Assembly (NCBI GenBank): GCA_032622095.1
Contig: CP136061.1
Span: forward strand, 7,946,734 to 8,010,733
Source: Siphonodentalium dalli
Lineage: Eukaryota > Mollusca > Scaphopoda > Gadilida > Siphonodentaliidae
Direction: 5' to 3'
Length of the DNA: 64,000 bases
The translations under genes were made by a program, and so were the position numbers. Numbering within the stretch: the stretch's first letter is position 1; each line of letters opens with the position of its first letter. Positions 1 to 10,204 of the stretch are shown here, in pieces. A model generated the notes under the pieces. That model was not told the origin of the DNA. It saw only the letters and a list, made by a program, of their open reading frames with translations, and made no database searches.

Positions 1-1018
1 TCTACATGTCATTGTTAACATTATTGACAAATTTTATGATGATCAGACTAAAAGTAGGACCTGTAGCCCGTGCTAAAGGATTTAGTCATGCAAAGAGTAA
101 AATCCAAGACGGCTGCTGGCGGCCATGTTTTTTGGCCGAATGACCCAAAAATGACTCGTTCCAATCTACATGTCATTGTTAACATCCATGACAAATTTTA
201 TGATGATCAGACTAAAGGTACGACCTGTAGCCCGTGCTAAAGAATTTAGTCATACAAAGAGTAAAATCCAAGATGGCTGCTGGCGGCCATGTTTTTGGCC
301 AAATGACACCCCAAATTACTCGTTCCCATCTACATGTCAATATTAACATCCATGACAAATTTCATGATGATCAGACGAACAGTACGACCTGTGGCCCGTG
401 CTAATGGATTGAATTTTGAAAACAAAGATGGCCACTGGCGGCCATGTTTTTTGTCCGAATGACCCCAAAATGACTCGTTCCCATCTACATTCCAATTTCA
501 ACAGCCATGACAAATTTCATGATTATCAGACTAAAGGTACGACCTGTAGCCCGTGCTAAAGGATTTAGTCATACAAAGAGTAAAATCCAAGATGGCTGCT
601 GGCGGCCATGTTTTTTGCCCGAATAACCCAAAAATGACTCATTCCCATCTACATGTCATTGTTAACATCCATGACAAATTTTATGATGATCTGACTAAAG
701 GTACGACCTGTAGCCCGTGCTAAAGGATTTAGTCATGCAAAGAGTAAAATCGAAGACCGAATGACCCCAAAATTACTCGTTCCCATCTACATGTCAATAT
801 TAACATCCATGACAAATTTCATGACGATCAGACGAACAGTACGGCCTGTAGCCCGTGCTAATGGATTGAATTTTGAAATCTAAGATGGCCACTGGCGGCC
901 ATGTTTTTTTTCCGTATGACCCCAAAATGAATCATTCCGGTACAAATGTTGATGTCAACAGCTATGACAAATTTCATAATGATCCGATCAAAGGTACGAC
1001 CTGTAGCCTCTATTGTTG
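1..1018. repeat. ~160-bp tandem array (pearl/Helentron-like core), array 1
   Basis: Six or so degenerate units of about 145-170 bp run from the window edge. Each unit has the block GGCGGCCATGTTTTTTGG, then CCCATCTACATGTCA, CATGACAAATTTCATGATGA and ACGACCTGTAGCCCGTGC. Two unit subtypes alternate: one begins near AAAGAGTAAAATCCAAGATG and the other near GGATTGAATTTTGAAA. One unit near 750-770 has lost the central block. The array is truncated on the left by the window. Short open frames in it are by-products of the repeat and are not genes. Confidence 0.85.
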
Positions 1019-1102
1019 ACGCCGCCCGTACACACGCACACACGCACACACGGACGACAAAGCCATGGCAATAGCTCAAACTTTACAAAGTAAAGTTGAG
1101 CT
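1019..1102. repeat. CA-rich microsatellite and terminal hairpin of array 1
   Basis: The tandem array is followed by a CACACG-type microsatellite (about 1029-1052) and then by a 30-nt hairpin at 1073-1102 (AGCTCAAACTTTAC / GTAAAGTTGAGCT). The same order (units, microsatellite, CCATGGCAATAGCTCAAA, hairpin) closes the second array at 9374-9484. The end is therefore a defined part of a mobile unit, not chance sequence. The order matches published descriptions of pearl-like or Helentron-like elements of bivalves; that link is inference. Confidence 0.7.
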
Positions 1103-1860
1103 AATAAGTTGCTGTATTCATGGGGCAGTCGGGTGATTGTTGGAGGATGATTATGCGTGATCATCATTTGTATCGGTTGAATGGATTGAGCACGGACTGA
1201 TCAATTATTGTGGAGAGAGAAGGTAGATTTAGCTATCATTCAATGTTCAGCTTCGAAGGTGTGTCACCTCCCACACACCCATGATGCAGAAAATGTTTGC
1301 ATATAATAAAAGTTGACAGTGAAAGATTTGTCCAGTAACATTGAAATCTCCATGGCAATCAAATTTTAGTAGGGATTGATATGCATATATATCCCAGAGT
1401 AAAGTAAGAGTAAGTTATATGATAATGGATGGTTATTCCCAAGATCGTACATTATTTTACAAACAACTATCCATTATTTTAATAACAGATGCTCAATATC
1501 CAAATTAATGAACAGTTATTTTACTCTGGACCATTTAATTTTCCATGACTTGCATATATGACACCATTATGTCTGATTGATTAATTGCTAGAAACATGAC
1601 AGAAGGGATATACCTATAGAACCTCAGTCAAATTTCAGGCATGTCGTTTAACGTATACAAAGGCATTGAATTTTCAACTGTTAAAATTTCTCGAATTTAA
1701 TTCTGATCTGGAGTGGCATGTTGTAGCACCCCTCACATAAACTTACATAGTAATTTACATCTAAATGAAGTCCTTCGATCTTCAGTATAAGGATCTCAAT
1801 CAACACGATTGCCAACTCTCTGATTTGGCATACCGCGCGCACCAATCAGTCATTCAATAT
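1103..1860. other. non-coding stretch, nothing recognised
   Basis: AT-rich sequence without a convincing reading frame, splice-bounded exon or repeat that I can match elsewhere in the window. The 61-codon frame from 1765 runs into the hairpin repeat at 1876 and looks incidental. Confidence 0.5.
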
Positions 1861-1869
1861 TCATTCAAG

Positions 1870-2050
1870 GATTTTTTTACCCTGTGCCAATGCATTGGCC
1901 TAACAATTTTTTATCATTTTTTTAAAATAAATGTTTCTTACAATTTTTAGGACATAAAATAAAAAACATCCATTACCCTGCAGGGAGCCCCACACATATA
2001 TAGAAGCATATAGAAGAGTGTTGTCTGCTCATGTTTGTCTGGGGCTCTGT
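1870..2050 (+). repeat. composite hairpin repeat, collapsed copy
   Basis: This is the same composite as 11757-11994 and, inverted, 5146-5382. It holds a GCCAATGCATT palindrome module, an AT-rich spacer, and a second hairpin (about 1985-2046) whose ends are GAGCCCCACACA and TGTCTGGGGCTC around the motif GAGTGTTGTCTGCT. Here the first palindrome is reduced to its outer ends: TGCCAATGCATTGGCC at 1886-1901 replaces the usual 69-nt hairpin. Confidence 0.75.
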
Positions 2051-2285
2051 ATGGGTGAAATATGTCATACTTATAATTTAAAACAAGTGCCAAAATATAA
2101 GGGCAAAACTCCGAGGATAAAATTGTTAAATCTATCACAAAAGGAGCTCATTTCACATACGTCGTGTTCAGTCAACAGTCGGAAATGCGAAGAGGTACTG
2201 CCGGTCCATTAAGTTGACAATGGTCCGGGCAGCCAATGAGTGAGCGGATAAGGCTAAACACATGGAACAACTCAGGTGTCTTGAC

Positions 2286-2817
2286 CAGGGAAGGATCCAG
2301 GGCTCCTTTGATACCTGTTACAGGTTTGGGCGCCCAAACTCTGGTGGCCTAAATTCCCCAAATTGCAAGTGGATAGTTTTATTAAAGCTGAATTTTCTAT
2401 ATTTTGAAGGAAATCTTCTATTATATTTCAACAACATGCAATGCAAATCATCAATATACAGTTGATATAGAGCCTTTATTTGCTTAATCAAGTGTCCAGT
2501 GAGAAATATTTTAACCCTTTCATGACTGGGGCTTCTTGAAATTTTGCAAAAATCCTGTGCCAATGCATTCTCTTATATAAATGAGAGTCTCCCATCTAAG
2601 GAGCCTCGCATATATAAGATAATACATTGGCCTTTATCTTGACCTTGTAAGCCAGTGCATTTTCTTATGCGGGATCTTTAATGCTGCACCTAAGGGAGGG
2701 GGGGGGGACCCCCTCCCGTACCTACCCCCTTCTCAAGTCTACGGCCCTCGGGATATGCCTTCGGCATATCATGGTCCCAAAACAGGTGTCCCCAAAAAAT
2801 ACCTGGATCCATCCCTG
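2286..2817. mobile_element. non-autonomous hAT element (532 bp)
   Basis: The termini are CAGGGAAGGATCCAGG and CCTGGATCCATCCCTG, an inverted repeat with the CAGGG ends common in hAT transposons. A perfect 8-bp target duplication GTCTTGAC flanks it (2278-2285 and 2818-2825), as expected for hAT. It has no transposase. A truncated TTAA element (from about 2511) is nested inside. A G/C-run region at 2692-2730 and a CGGGATATGCCTTCGGCATA hairpin lie towards the right end. Confidence 0.88.
2515..2690 (+). mobile_element. truncated TTAA element, CCCTTTCATGA family, nested in hAT
   Basis: It begins TTAACCCTTTCATGACTG at 2511 and follows the complete 7302-7561 copy: two GCCAATGCATT / GCCAGTGCATT hairpin arms, TTGACCTTGTAAGCCAGTGC and TTTAATGCTGCACC. 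The right terminus (TCATGAAAGGG then TTAA) is missing and is replaced by a G-run. It is therefore a 3'-truncated copy inside the hAT element at 2286-2817. Confidence 0.7.
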
Positions 2818-3713
2818 GTCTTGACCCAATTTCGGGTTAATATATTTTGATCAGAGGGGACGCTTTAAACAAATGGACTCAGCCAAGTTTTAAGTCAGAT
2901 AGTAGCTTCAAACTGTACATTATTTCCATGGGCGTAGCCAGCGAGGGTTCGATGGGTTCGGACGAACCCGACCTGGAAAACAGAGTGCCCTCGTCGCCTG
3001 ACTAATTCAGATTCAACGTTAAGTTAATGAACCCCCGAAGTTGCCCGAGCGAACGAACCGTCGAACCCTGGGAGTCAGGCGACGAGGGCACTTTAGCATT
3101 TCGGAAAATGTATTGACAATTGTGTTTCCGTAGAATCTGATCACACGTCAAAAGACCACGACGTCGGAACTCTGACGTAGCTTCCGACAACAACAAGGCG
3201 GTATTTTTGAAGGTCGTTTTGGCCAACTGTGCCGACAACAAAACAAAAGATTAGCGAGTTGCAAGCGAGCGGCAAGAAACATGCTCGGCCGATAATAGAC
3301 TATTTCACATCAAACTTGAGGTCCGTATGATGTTTCATTGAAATTCGCACATACGCCCGGGCGAAAATTTGATTTTAACATGAATCAAATCAATAGTCCC
3401 ATGGCTGATGCCAGTGATGGCATGTCGCATGATGTGAGCATTATAATACGTCAACATTGTGTTCAGTTACAACTAAGGTGAAGATGTATGAATGTGTGTC
3501 AAATTTGTTTTCACAGTTGTTGGCAATTATGAACGGATAGACAGTTAGACACAGTGTATACATGCAAACAATATAGGGCATAAGGTCCATTCAGTGTATT
3601 TATTCGTAATTTCGTTGTGGCCAACAACTTTTTTTCGTGGCAAGCTGTGTTCCGAGACCCGAGTCCGTGTAGTCACGGTCACGATATGCATATGATAATG
3701 TTGTAGCTAATAT

Positions 3714-4235
3714 ATGCTACCATATATTATCGTTGTGATACTGGTCAACCATATACTGAGGACGATGCTTGTAGTTTCTGGACATGAAGCCCCATCCCCA
3801 CACCAAAGGGTTTTAATAAAAATCATCGAGCCATCTGTGGTGCAGTATCTGCCGGATTTGTCCAGTGCCGAATGCGTTGAAGATGAATACTTCTCGTGGC
3901 AAAAGAGGTGTAGGGAAATGGCTGTGGATCAAGCGCCCAAGTCTTGTGCCGCTGCCCTAGAGACATGTAGACCAGCCATCTACCCAAATTTATATTCTCT
4001 TCTGAAGCTTGTCTGCACAACTCCAGCTACACAATGCGAGTGTGAAAGAAGTTTCAGTGCCATGCGTAGATTATCGAACTATATGAGGGCTACAATGGGC
4101 CACCAGAGACTGTCATCATTAGCGCTGATGCACATTCATTATGATTGGCCAATAGAGTGCGCCAATGTTGTGGATATCTTCGCCCGCAAACATGCACGGC
4201 GAATGGCATTGCAGAGTTTATTCGCCGACATATGA
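3714..4235 (+). pseudogene. hAT transposase C-terminal fragment (dimerisation domain)
   Basis: A 173-codon frame ending in TGA. Residues about 98-145 contain CTTPATQCECERSFSAMRRL followed by an RATMGHQRLSSLALMHIH stretch. This is the conserved hAT C-terminal dimerisation region seen in domesticated and mobile hAT proteins (52-kDa PKR-inhibitor-repressor / ZMYM1-like group). Residues about 30-97 also read like that family (YLPDLSSAECVEDEYFSWQK). The BED/THAP-like N-terminus and most of the RNase-H-like catalytic core are absent from the element. The first 20-odd residues (MLPYIIVVILVNH) are probably not part of the original protein. It is read as a non-functional remnant inside the hAT at 2927-4855, and could not transpose alone. 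Confidence 0.85.
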
Positions 4236-4433
4236 TCACTAAATGATTCAACCTTGAAAAATTGTCGTTCAATTCAATATATTATACCCCACTTCAGCCA
4301 ATATGATACCGTAACAATTTCGAGTAAGATCGCACGGGGATTTAATACGTAGATTATATTTTGGGATGGTTGGGTTTGATCACTGTTCTTTATTGTTGAG
4401 TCGATACTACACGTGGGCCCATACATGAACCAC

Positions 4434-4502
4434 AGGAGTCTGGAATTTGGTCAAAAACCCACTTTTATTGGAGGGTTTTTGACCAAATTCCAGGCTCCTG
4501 TG
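4434..4502. repeat. 69-nt perfect-arm hairpin inside the hAT
   Basis: Arms of about 28 nt (CAGGAGTCTGGAATTTGGTC and GACCAAATTCCAGGCTCCTG, plus AAAAACCC / GGGTTTTT) flank a 12-nt loop. One T/C difference is visible. It sits downstream of the transposase remnant and would make a stable stem-loop if transcribed. Confidence 0.8.
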
Positions 4503-5013
4503 CATGAACAAACATTAGTACATTATATATGACAATGTACGAAGACAAACTCTATCATGCCATATATCCTCACATAATCGTTAGTTAAAATCAAAAAATC
4601 AGTTTTTTACCTCTCAATTATAGGCGCAGATATTATAAAAATATGCTCCAGATTCGCTCTCGATAGGATCAATTTTTCAAAATTTGCACGGGGGAGGCGC
4701 CCCGGGACCCCCACCAGCAGGAAGGGGTTACCCCATCCCGCACACTCCCCCATCGGCGCTTTGCGCAGCGCCGCGGTCGGCGCCTTTGCGCCGAGTCCTA
4801 TGCCCATAAAATGAAAATTCGAACCTGCCTTTTCAAAATGCTGGCTACGCCCATGATTATTTCAGCAAATGGAACAATCCCGGAGTACGGGCTCGATTAA
4901 TCCATTCACTGAAATAATGTACAGTTTTCAGCCATTATCCTATATATAAAACAGGTGTATACGTTGTTTATGTAAACAATTCAAAACTGACAAAAATAGT
5001 TTTTTTACCCTGT

Positions 5014-5082
5014 GCCAATGCATTCTCTTATATATGCGAGTCGACCATAGGTCGCCTCGCATATATAAGAAAATGCATTGGC
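5014..5082. repeat. 69-nt palindrome of the GCCAATGCATT family
   Basis: A near-perfect hairpin: GCCAATGCATTCTCTTATAT ... ATATAAGAAAATGCATTGGC with the loop CGACCATAGGTCG, itself palindromic. At least twelve related copies lie in this window, often in inverted pairs. This one pairs with 5295-5363, which carries the loop in the opposite orientation. Confidence 0.88.
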
Positions 5083-5145
5083 CTAACAATTTTAATAATT
5101 TTTTCTTGTATTCTTTAACAATTTTATAATTTCACCCATGAATAC

Positions 5146-5210
5146 AGAGCCCCAGACAAACATGAGCAGACGACACTCTTCTATATGCTTCTATATATGT
5201 GTGGGGCTCC
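5146..5210 (-). repeat. second hairpin module (GAGCCCCA ... TGGGGCTC)
   Basis: The inverted ends AGAGCCCCAGACA and TGTGTGGGGCTC enclose the motif AGCAGACGACACTC, shared by copies at 1985-2046 and 11931-11994 (inverted), 13681-13953 (three copies) and 32631-32688. It lies between two 69-nt palindromes, in an AT-rich spacer. Confidence 0.75.
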
Positions 5211-5294
5211 CTGCAGGGTAATGGATGTTTTTTATTTTATGTCCTAAAAATTGTAAGAAACATTTATTTTAAAAAAATGATAAAAAATTGTTAG

Positions 5295-5363
5295 GCCAAT
5301 GCATTCTCTTATATATGCGAGGCGACCTATGGTCAACTCGCATATATAAGAGAATGCATTGGC
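5295..5363. repeat. 69-nt palindrome of the GCCAATGCATT family, inverted partner
   Basis: It has the same arms as 5014-5082. The loop reads GCGACCTATGGTCAAC, the reverse orientation, so the two palindromes form an inverted pair about 210 bp apart. It is followed by ACAGGGTAAAAAAATCC, the mirror of the left flank at 5000-5013. Confidence 0.88.
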
Positions 5364-5399
5364 ACAGGGTAAAAAAATCCCGACTTACGACTGGATTTG

Positions 5400-6390
5400 A
5401 TATGGCGGGTCACATATATAAGTGAATGCACCACTGGCACATGATCGTTAATGTTGCATGGTGACAGTTTCAGTTCTTATTCGTTCCTGAAGATGCATGT
5501 GTATAATCAAGGCCACCACGTCAATGACGTCATATCATTTTGATATTTGAATAGTTATGAAATTAAATGACCATTAAAGTGATGTGAAACAGTCCGTTGT
5601 GGTGATAATATAGAAATGGAGAATAATATTGTTCAGAGTAGTTATTTTTACAAATATTATATCCAAATTGACAACGCACACCGTCATTGTTATATATTAA
5701 TAAATGCAGTGACTGCCGATGTCGAAATCATTTTTGTTAGTTTATCGCCGATAGAAGCGTCCCGATTTGAGTATAAATATTTACAATTTAGTGTAGTTCA
5801 GACAATGTTTTCTATGGAGTGGTACGGTCGATTTGCTTGAGATTTTCAGAGATGTTAGTAGAATTCTACATTCCTCAAGTTGGCTTGCCGCCTGGATACT
5901 AACTGATCAGTTTCACGTATGCTCCAAACAAGTACATAAATATTAACTCACCAGTTTCTCGCAACCAAACAAGAACAATATGTCTTTAAAGAAGTACATG
6001 TAAAACAACCACGTTGGCAGCTGACTATCAACATGACAGTATGTCCGTTGTCACTCCATGGTGGTGGATATAGAGATATGCTTTCGTGTTCCTTTGTATG
6101 GGAATATGTGTATTTCTTACAAGTATTGCAACATCGACGATTTTACCATGATTTACATATGAATAATGGTTTTAAGAATGCATGCACTCATGTCAATATA
6201 ATTGTCTATATTCAGTCCAATCGTCTGTAATGTAATTCAATAACATAGCTAATTTTCCTTGTGATTTGATATAAACAATGAAGTTGTACTATATTTTACG
6301 CTCACACATCGGTGCTCAAAAGATGGTATTGCGCGAATTTAAATACAACAAAGGTAGATCATTTTGCTTGAACAAACTGATCAAATTTGA
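5400..6390. other. non-coding stretch, no supported gene
   Basis: AT-rich sequence with two short frames, 74 codons from 5616 and 65 codons from 6033. Neither has a recognisable motif, splice context or a second copy in the window. I do not call a gene here. Confidence 0.45.
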
Positions 6391-6399
6391 TATATTTAG

Positions 6400-6533
6400 G
6401 GTGTTTTGTGATTTCGGAAAGGTTCAGGGCAAATATACTGTGGCAAATTTAGTTAATGGGCGACGGCATAGCCAGAGCCCATTAACAGGTATTCGCCGCA
6501 GTATATTCGCCCTGTACCTTTCCGAAATCACAA
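6400..6533. mobile_element. foldback MITE (134 bp)
   Basis: Two arms of about 42 nt: GTGTTTTGTGATTTCGGAAA and its complement TTTCCGAAATCACAAAACAC, continuing through CAGGGCAAATATACTG / CAGTATATTCGCCCTG. Between them is a second smaller inverted repeat (AATGGGCGAC ... GAGCCCATT). No clear target duplication is visible. Confidence 0.75.
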
Positions 6534-6539
6534 AACACC

Positions 6540-7297
6540 ACACTGTTATCCCCATTCTAATTCTCTTCGAACTTAAAACGTTATTTCGACACACACATGC
6601 CTTGTAATTATAGATGAAATGTGCAGACATAGAATACACTCTGCCAATTCACGACTTTTTGTTTTAATTTTAATGCGCTGGATAAAATATAGTTCCTCAA
6701 TTAGCATTGCTCTTATCGTTAAAAATGCTGATCAAGATGAAAAATTGCGACCTCGAATAGAAATAAATATGCAGAACAATTAGTTTCTACATGTACCTGA
6801 TGTCTTTTTCAGATGTTTACCACTTACAAATTGCGGTTTTGATTTTACCGCGAACTTGAAGTTGAAACTTGAATTGAAACAATGGAAAATTGTTTACTGA
6901 ATGAGATGTATTTCATGTCGTATCTGTCGCGGTTTCATGTCAAGAAATTTGGACAAATGATATCGATGGGATACAGGGCGATTGTACTGACTGTCAAATT
7001 TCGACAAAAGCTACTCCGCTGGTTTGTTTATATAGCAACGGAAGTCAATACACCGGGCGCCTACTCTATACATCTACTCGAAACGTCGCCGGCATGTACT
7101 GCGTAAGGGTGACGTCATGGAGAGAAACAGAACAGTGAGCGCATCTGGATTGGGCATGGACGAGATTAGGAATTCAGCTGATGGCAATAATGGCGCGCAG
7201 GAATATCTAACATTGAAGTGGTGAACCGGACTATACATTGCGACAGGTTATCGATGAATCCGGGGGTATATTGGCTTAAGTGCATTAGAATAAACTA
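6540..7297. other. non-coding stretch, no supported gene
   Basis: No repeat match or convincing exon. A 74-codon frame from 6882 (MENCLLNEMYFMSYLSRFHV) opens with ATG but lacks any family motif. It could be an isolated exon, but nothing supports that. Confidence 0.4.
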
Positions 7298-7301
7298 TTA
7301 A

Positions 7302-7561
7302 CCCTTTCATGACTGTAGCTTCCTAAATTTTTGTGAAAACCCTGTCCCAATGCATTTTCTTACATATGCGAGTCACCATACATGTAGGTCACCTTAAATA
7401 TATAATAGAATGCATTGGCCTAACAATATTTACCTTGATCTTGTAAGCCAGTGCATTCTATTATATATACGAGGCTCTCTACGGGAGATTCACATATATT
7501 AGAGATTGCACTGGCAAAGGGTCTTTAATGCTTCACCAACGCAGCTCACATCATGAAAGGG
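7302..7561. mobile_element. TTAA element, CCCTTTCATGA family (complete, 260 bp)
   Basis: TTAA duplications (7298-7301 and 7562-7565) flank the inverted ends CCCTTTCATGA and TCATGAAAGGG. TTAA targets are typical of piggyBac-type transposition. The interior carries two divergent hairpins of the GCCAATGCATT/GCCAGTGCATT type and the sequence TTGACCTTGTAAGCCAGTGC. A truncated relative is at 2515-2690, and related interior sequence is at 18285-18430. Confidence 0.85.
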
Positions 7562-7944
7562 TTAAAGGGGGACTGGCTCAAGTCATAAACTCATTTTCAT
7601 TATAATTACCATTTGCATCATTCACAACAGTGTATTTTACACTCATCATTGGCTCAATTAATTCATTTGTTGCATATATTCTGTTGAATATAACAGGAGA
7701 TGGTCCCATAAATGGCCAGATTTAGTGTACAGTCCCCATTTAATATTTAGTGAACAGGAATGTCAATAATCACTTTAAAACTGAAAGTAAAACTAGAGAT
7801 GGGCCATATTGAAAATTTCCTAAGTCATAAAAGGGGGATAACTCCACAAAATGAAAGTGTCAATGACACTGTAGCTCAACTTGGAAAGGGAATAATTTCA
7901 TGTGTTAAAGTCAATGGAGTGATTAGGAATGTGGAAAGTTGAAA
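7562..7944. other. leader region of ~160-bp array 2 with a relic 168-bp unit
   Basis: The part around 7806-7853 (TTTCCTAAGTCATAAAAGGG, ATAACTCCACAAAA) is a diverged relative of the 168-bp repeat at 9489-10090. The rest is unremarkable. The 60-codon frame at 7760 lies in this repeat and is not called. Confidence 0.5.
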
Positions 7945-9373
7945 GGCCTAGTTATGCATAGAGTAAAATCTAAGATGGCCGCCATGTTTTTTTGCCGAAT
8001 GACCCCAAAAAGACTCGTTCCCATTTACATGTCATTATTAACATCCAGTACAAATTTCATGATGATCTGACAAAAGATACGACCTGTAGCCTGTGTCAAA
8101 GGATTTAGTCATGCAAAGAGTAAAATCCAAGATGGCTGCTGGCAGCCATGTTTTTTGACCAAATGACCCCGAAATGACTAATTCCCATCTACATGTCATT
8201 GTTAACATCCGTAACAAATTTCATCTGACCAAAGATCTGACCAAAGCTACGACCTGTAGCCCGTGCCAAAGGCTGCTGGTGGCCATGTTTATTGGCCGAA
8301 CAACCCCAAAATGACTCGTTCCCATCTACATGTCAATATTAACATCCATGACAAATTTCATGATGATCAGACGAGCAGTATGACCTGTAGCCCGCGCCAA
8401 TGGATTGAATTTTGTAATCCAAAATGGCCACTGGTGGCCATGTTTTTTTTCCGAATGACCCCAAAATAACTCGTTCCCATCTACATAACAATGTCAACAT
8501 TCATGACAAATTTCATAAAGATCGGACCAAAGGTACGACCTGTAGCCCCGCGCCAAAGGATTTAGTCATACAAAGAGTAAAATCCAAGATGGCTGCTGGT
8601 GGCCATGTTTTTTGGCCGATTGACCCCAAAATGACTCGTTCCCATCTACATGTCATTGTTAACATCCATGACAAATTTCATGAAGATCAGACCAAAGCTA
8701 CGACCTGTAGACCGCGCCAAAGGATTTAGTCATGCATAGAGTAAAATCCAAGATGGCTGCTGGCGGCCATATTTTTTGGACGAATGACCCCAAAATGAAT
8801 CGTTTCCATCTACATGTCATTGTTAACATCCATGACAAATTTCATGAAGATCTGACAAAAGCTACGACCTGTAGCCCGTGCCAAAGGATTTAGTCATGCA
8901 AAGAGCAAAATCCAAGATGGCTCCTTACGGCCATGTTTTTTAGCCGAATGACCCCAAAATGACTCGTTCCCATCTACATGTCATTGTTAACATCCATGAC
9001 AAATTTCATGAAGATCTGACCAAAGCTACGACCTGTAGCCCGTGCCAAAGGATTTAGTCATGCAAAGAGCAAAATCCAAGATGGCTGCTGGCGGCCATGT
9101 TTTTTGGCCAAACGACCCCAAAATGACTCATTCCCATCTACATGTCAATATTAACATCCATGACAAATTTCATGATGATCAGACGAGCAGTATGACCTGT
9201 AGCCCGCGCCAATGGATTGAATTTTGAAATCCAAAATGGCTGCTGGCGGCCATGTTTTTTGGCCGAATGACCCCAAATCGACTCGTTGCTATCTACATGT
9301 CATTGTTAACATCCATGACAAATTTCATGAAGATCTGACCAAAGGTATGACCTGTAGCCCGCGGGAAAGGAAA
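7945..9373. repeat. ~160-bp tandem array 2
   Basis: About nine units of the same family as array 1 (GGCGGCCATGTTTTTTGG, CCATCTACATGTCATTGTTA, AAATTTCATGAAGATCTGAC, ACGACCTGTAGCCCG). The TGGATTGAATTTTGAAATCC subtype recurs near 8400 and 9210. Between subtypes the units are more uniform than in array 1, suggesting more recent amplification. Reading frames such as 8424-8729 arise because several units lack stops in one frame. Confidence 0.88.
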
Positions 9374-9484
9374 TTGTTGACGGACACATGCACACACGGA
9401 TGCACGCACACACAGACGCACGCACACACGCACGACGGACGCCTATCCATGGCAATAGCTCAAACTTACAAAGTAAGTTGAGCT
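9374..9484. repeat. microsatellite and terminal hairpin of array 2
   Basis: A CA/CG-rich tract (about 9384-9435) is followed by CCATGGCAATAGCTCAAAC and a hairpin at 9457-9484 (AGCTCAAACTTAC / GTAAGTTGAGCT). It is the same arrangement as 1019-1102, with the stem two bases shorter on each side. Confidence 0.75.
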
Positions 9485-9488
9485 AAAA

Positions 9489-10090
9489 AAGTTGGATAGA
9501 CCTCATAATCACAGGTGCACAGGTTCCCATGGTACTAAATATCTGTGCCAAGTTTTAACAAAAATTTACCAAAAAATGTAGTAATAAAAGCTTGGACAAA
9601 GGTATACCCCTGTATTGAACATTTTCTAAGTCGAAAAAGAGCCATAACTCCACACAAAAAAGTCGGACAGACCTCATAATCACAGGTGCACAGGTTTCCA
9701 CGGTGCTAAATATCTGTGCCAAATTAAAAAAAAATGACCAAAAAATGTAGTAATAAAAGCTCGGACAATCGTATACCCCGTATTGAACATTTTCTAAGTC
9801 GAAAAAGGGAAATAACTCCACAAAAAAAGTCAGACAGACCTCATAATCACAGGTGCACAGGTTCCCTTGGTACTAAATATCTGTGCCAAGTTAAAACAAA
9901 TTGACCTAAAAATGTAGTAATAAAAGCTTGGACAAAGGTATACCCCGTATTGAACATTTTCTAAGTCGAAAAAGGGCAATAACTCCACAAAAAAAGTCAG
10001 ACAGACCTCATAATCACAGGCGCACAGGTTCCCTTGGTACTAAATATCTGTGCCAAGTTTAAAAAACAAAAATTATCAAAAAATGAAGGA
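9489..10090. repeat. 168-bp tandem repeat, about 3.6 copies
   Basis: CCTCATAATCACAGG recurs near 9502, 9671, 9839 and 10007, giving a period of 168-169 bp. Each unit has TACTAAATATCTGTGCCAAG, an A-rich run, GTAGTAATAAAAGC, and CATTTTCTAAGTCGAAAAAG. It directly follows the hairpin tail of the ~160-bp array. Confidence 0.88.
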
Positions 10091-10204
10091 ATAAATACTG
10101 GCACGTATGAAAGGACGAGCAGATTCCAAAATACTTTGAGATCTGACAACATGTGGTCGAGCTATATGTGAGGATGCAGGCAGGCCTGATAATAAGGTAC
10201 CTGT

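Larger units (their letters stand above)
2927..4855 (+). mobile_element. hAT transposon, internally deleted, with transposase remnant
   Basis: The ends CATGGGCGTAGCCAGC and GCTGGCTACGCCCATG are inverted repeats. A perfect 8-bp direct duplication ATTATTTC flanks them (2919-2926 and 4856-4863), the hAT hallmark. Inside are an inverted pair AGTGCCCTCGTCGCCTGAC (about 2982-3002 and 3074-3092), the C-terminal part of a hAT transposase (3714-4235), and a strong hairpin at about 4434-4502. At roughly 1.9 kb it is shorter than a full hAT of this type, so the 5' coding part has been deleted. Confidence 0.9.

Noticed and set aside
8263-9481. several 60-100-codon frames repeating GGHVFWPNDPKMTRSHLH
   Set aside because: They translate the ~160-bp tandem units and shift from unit to unit; repeat by-products.
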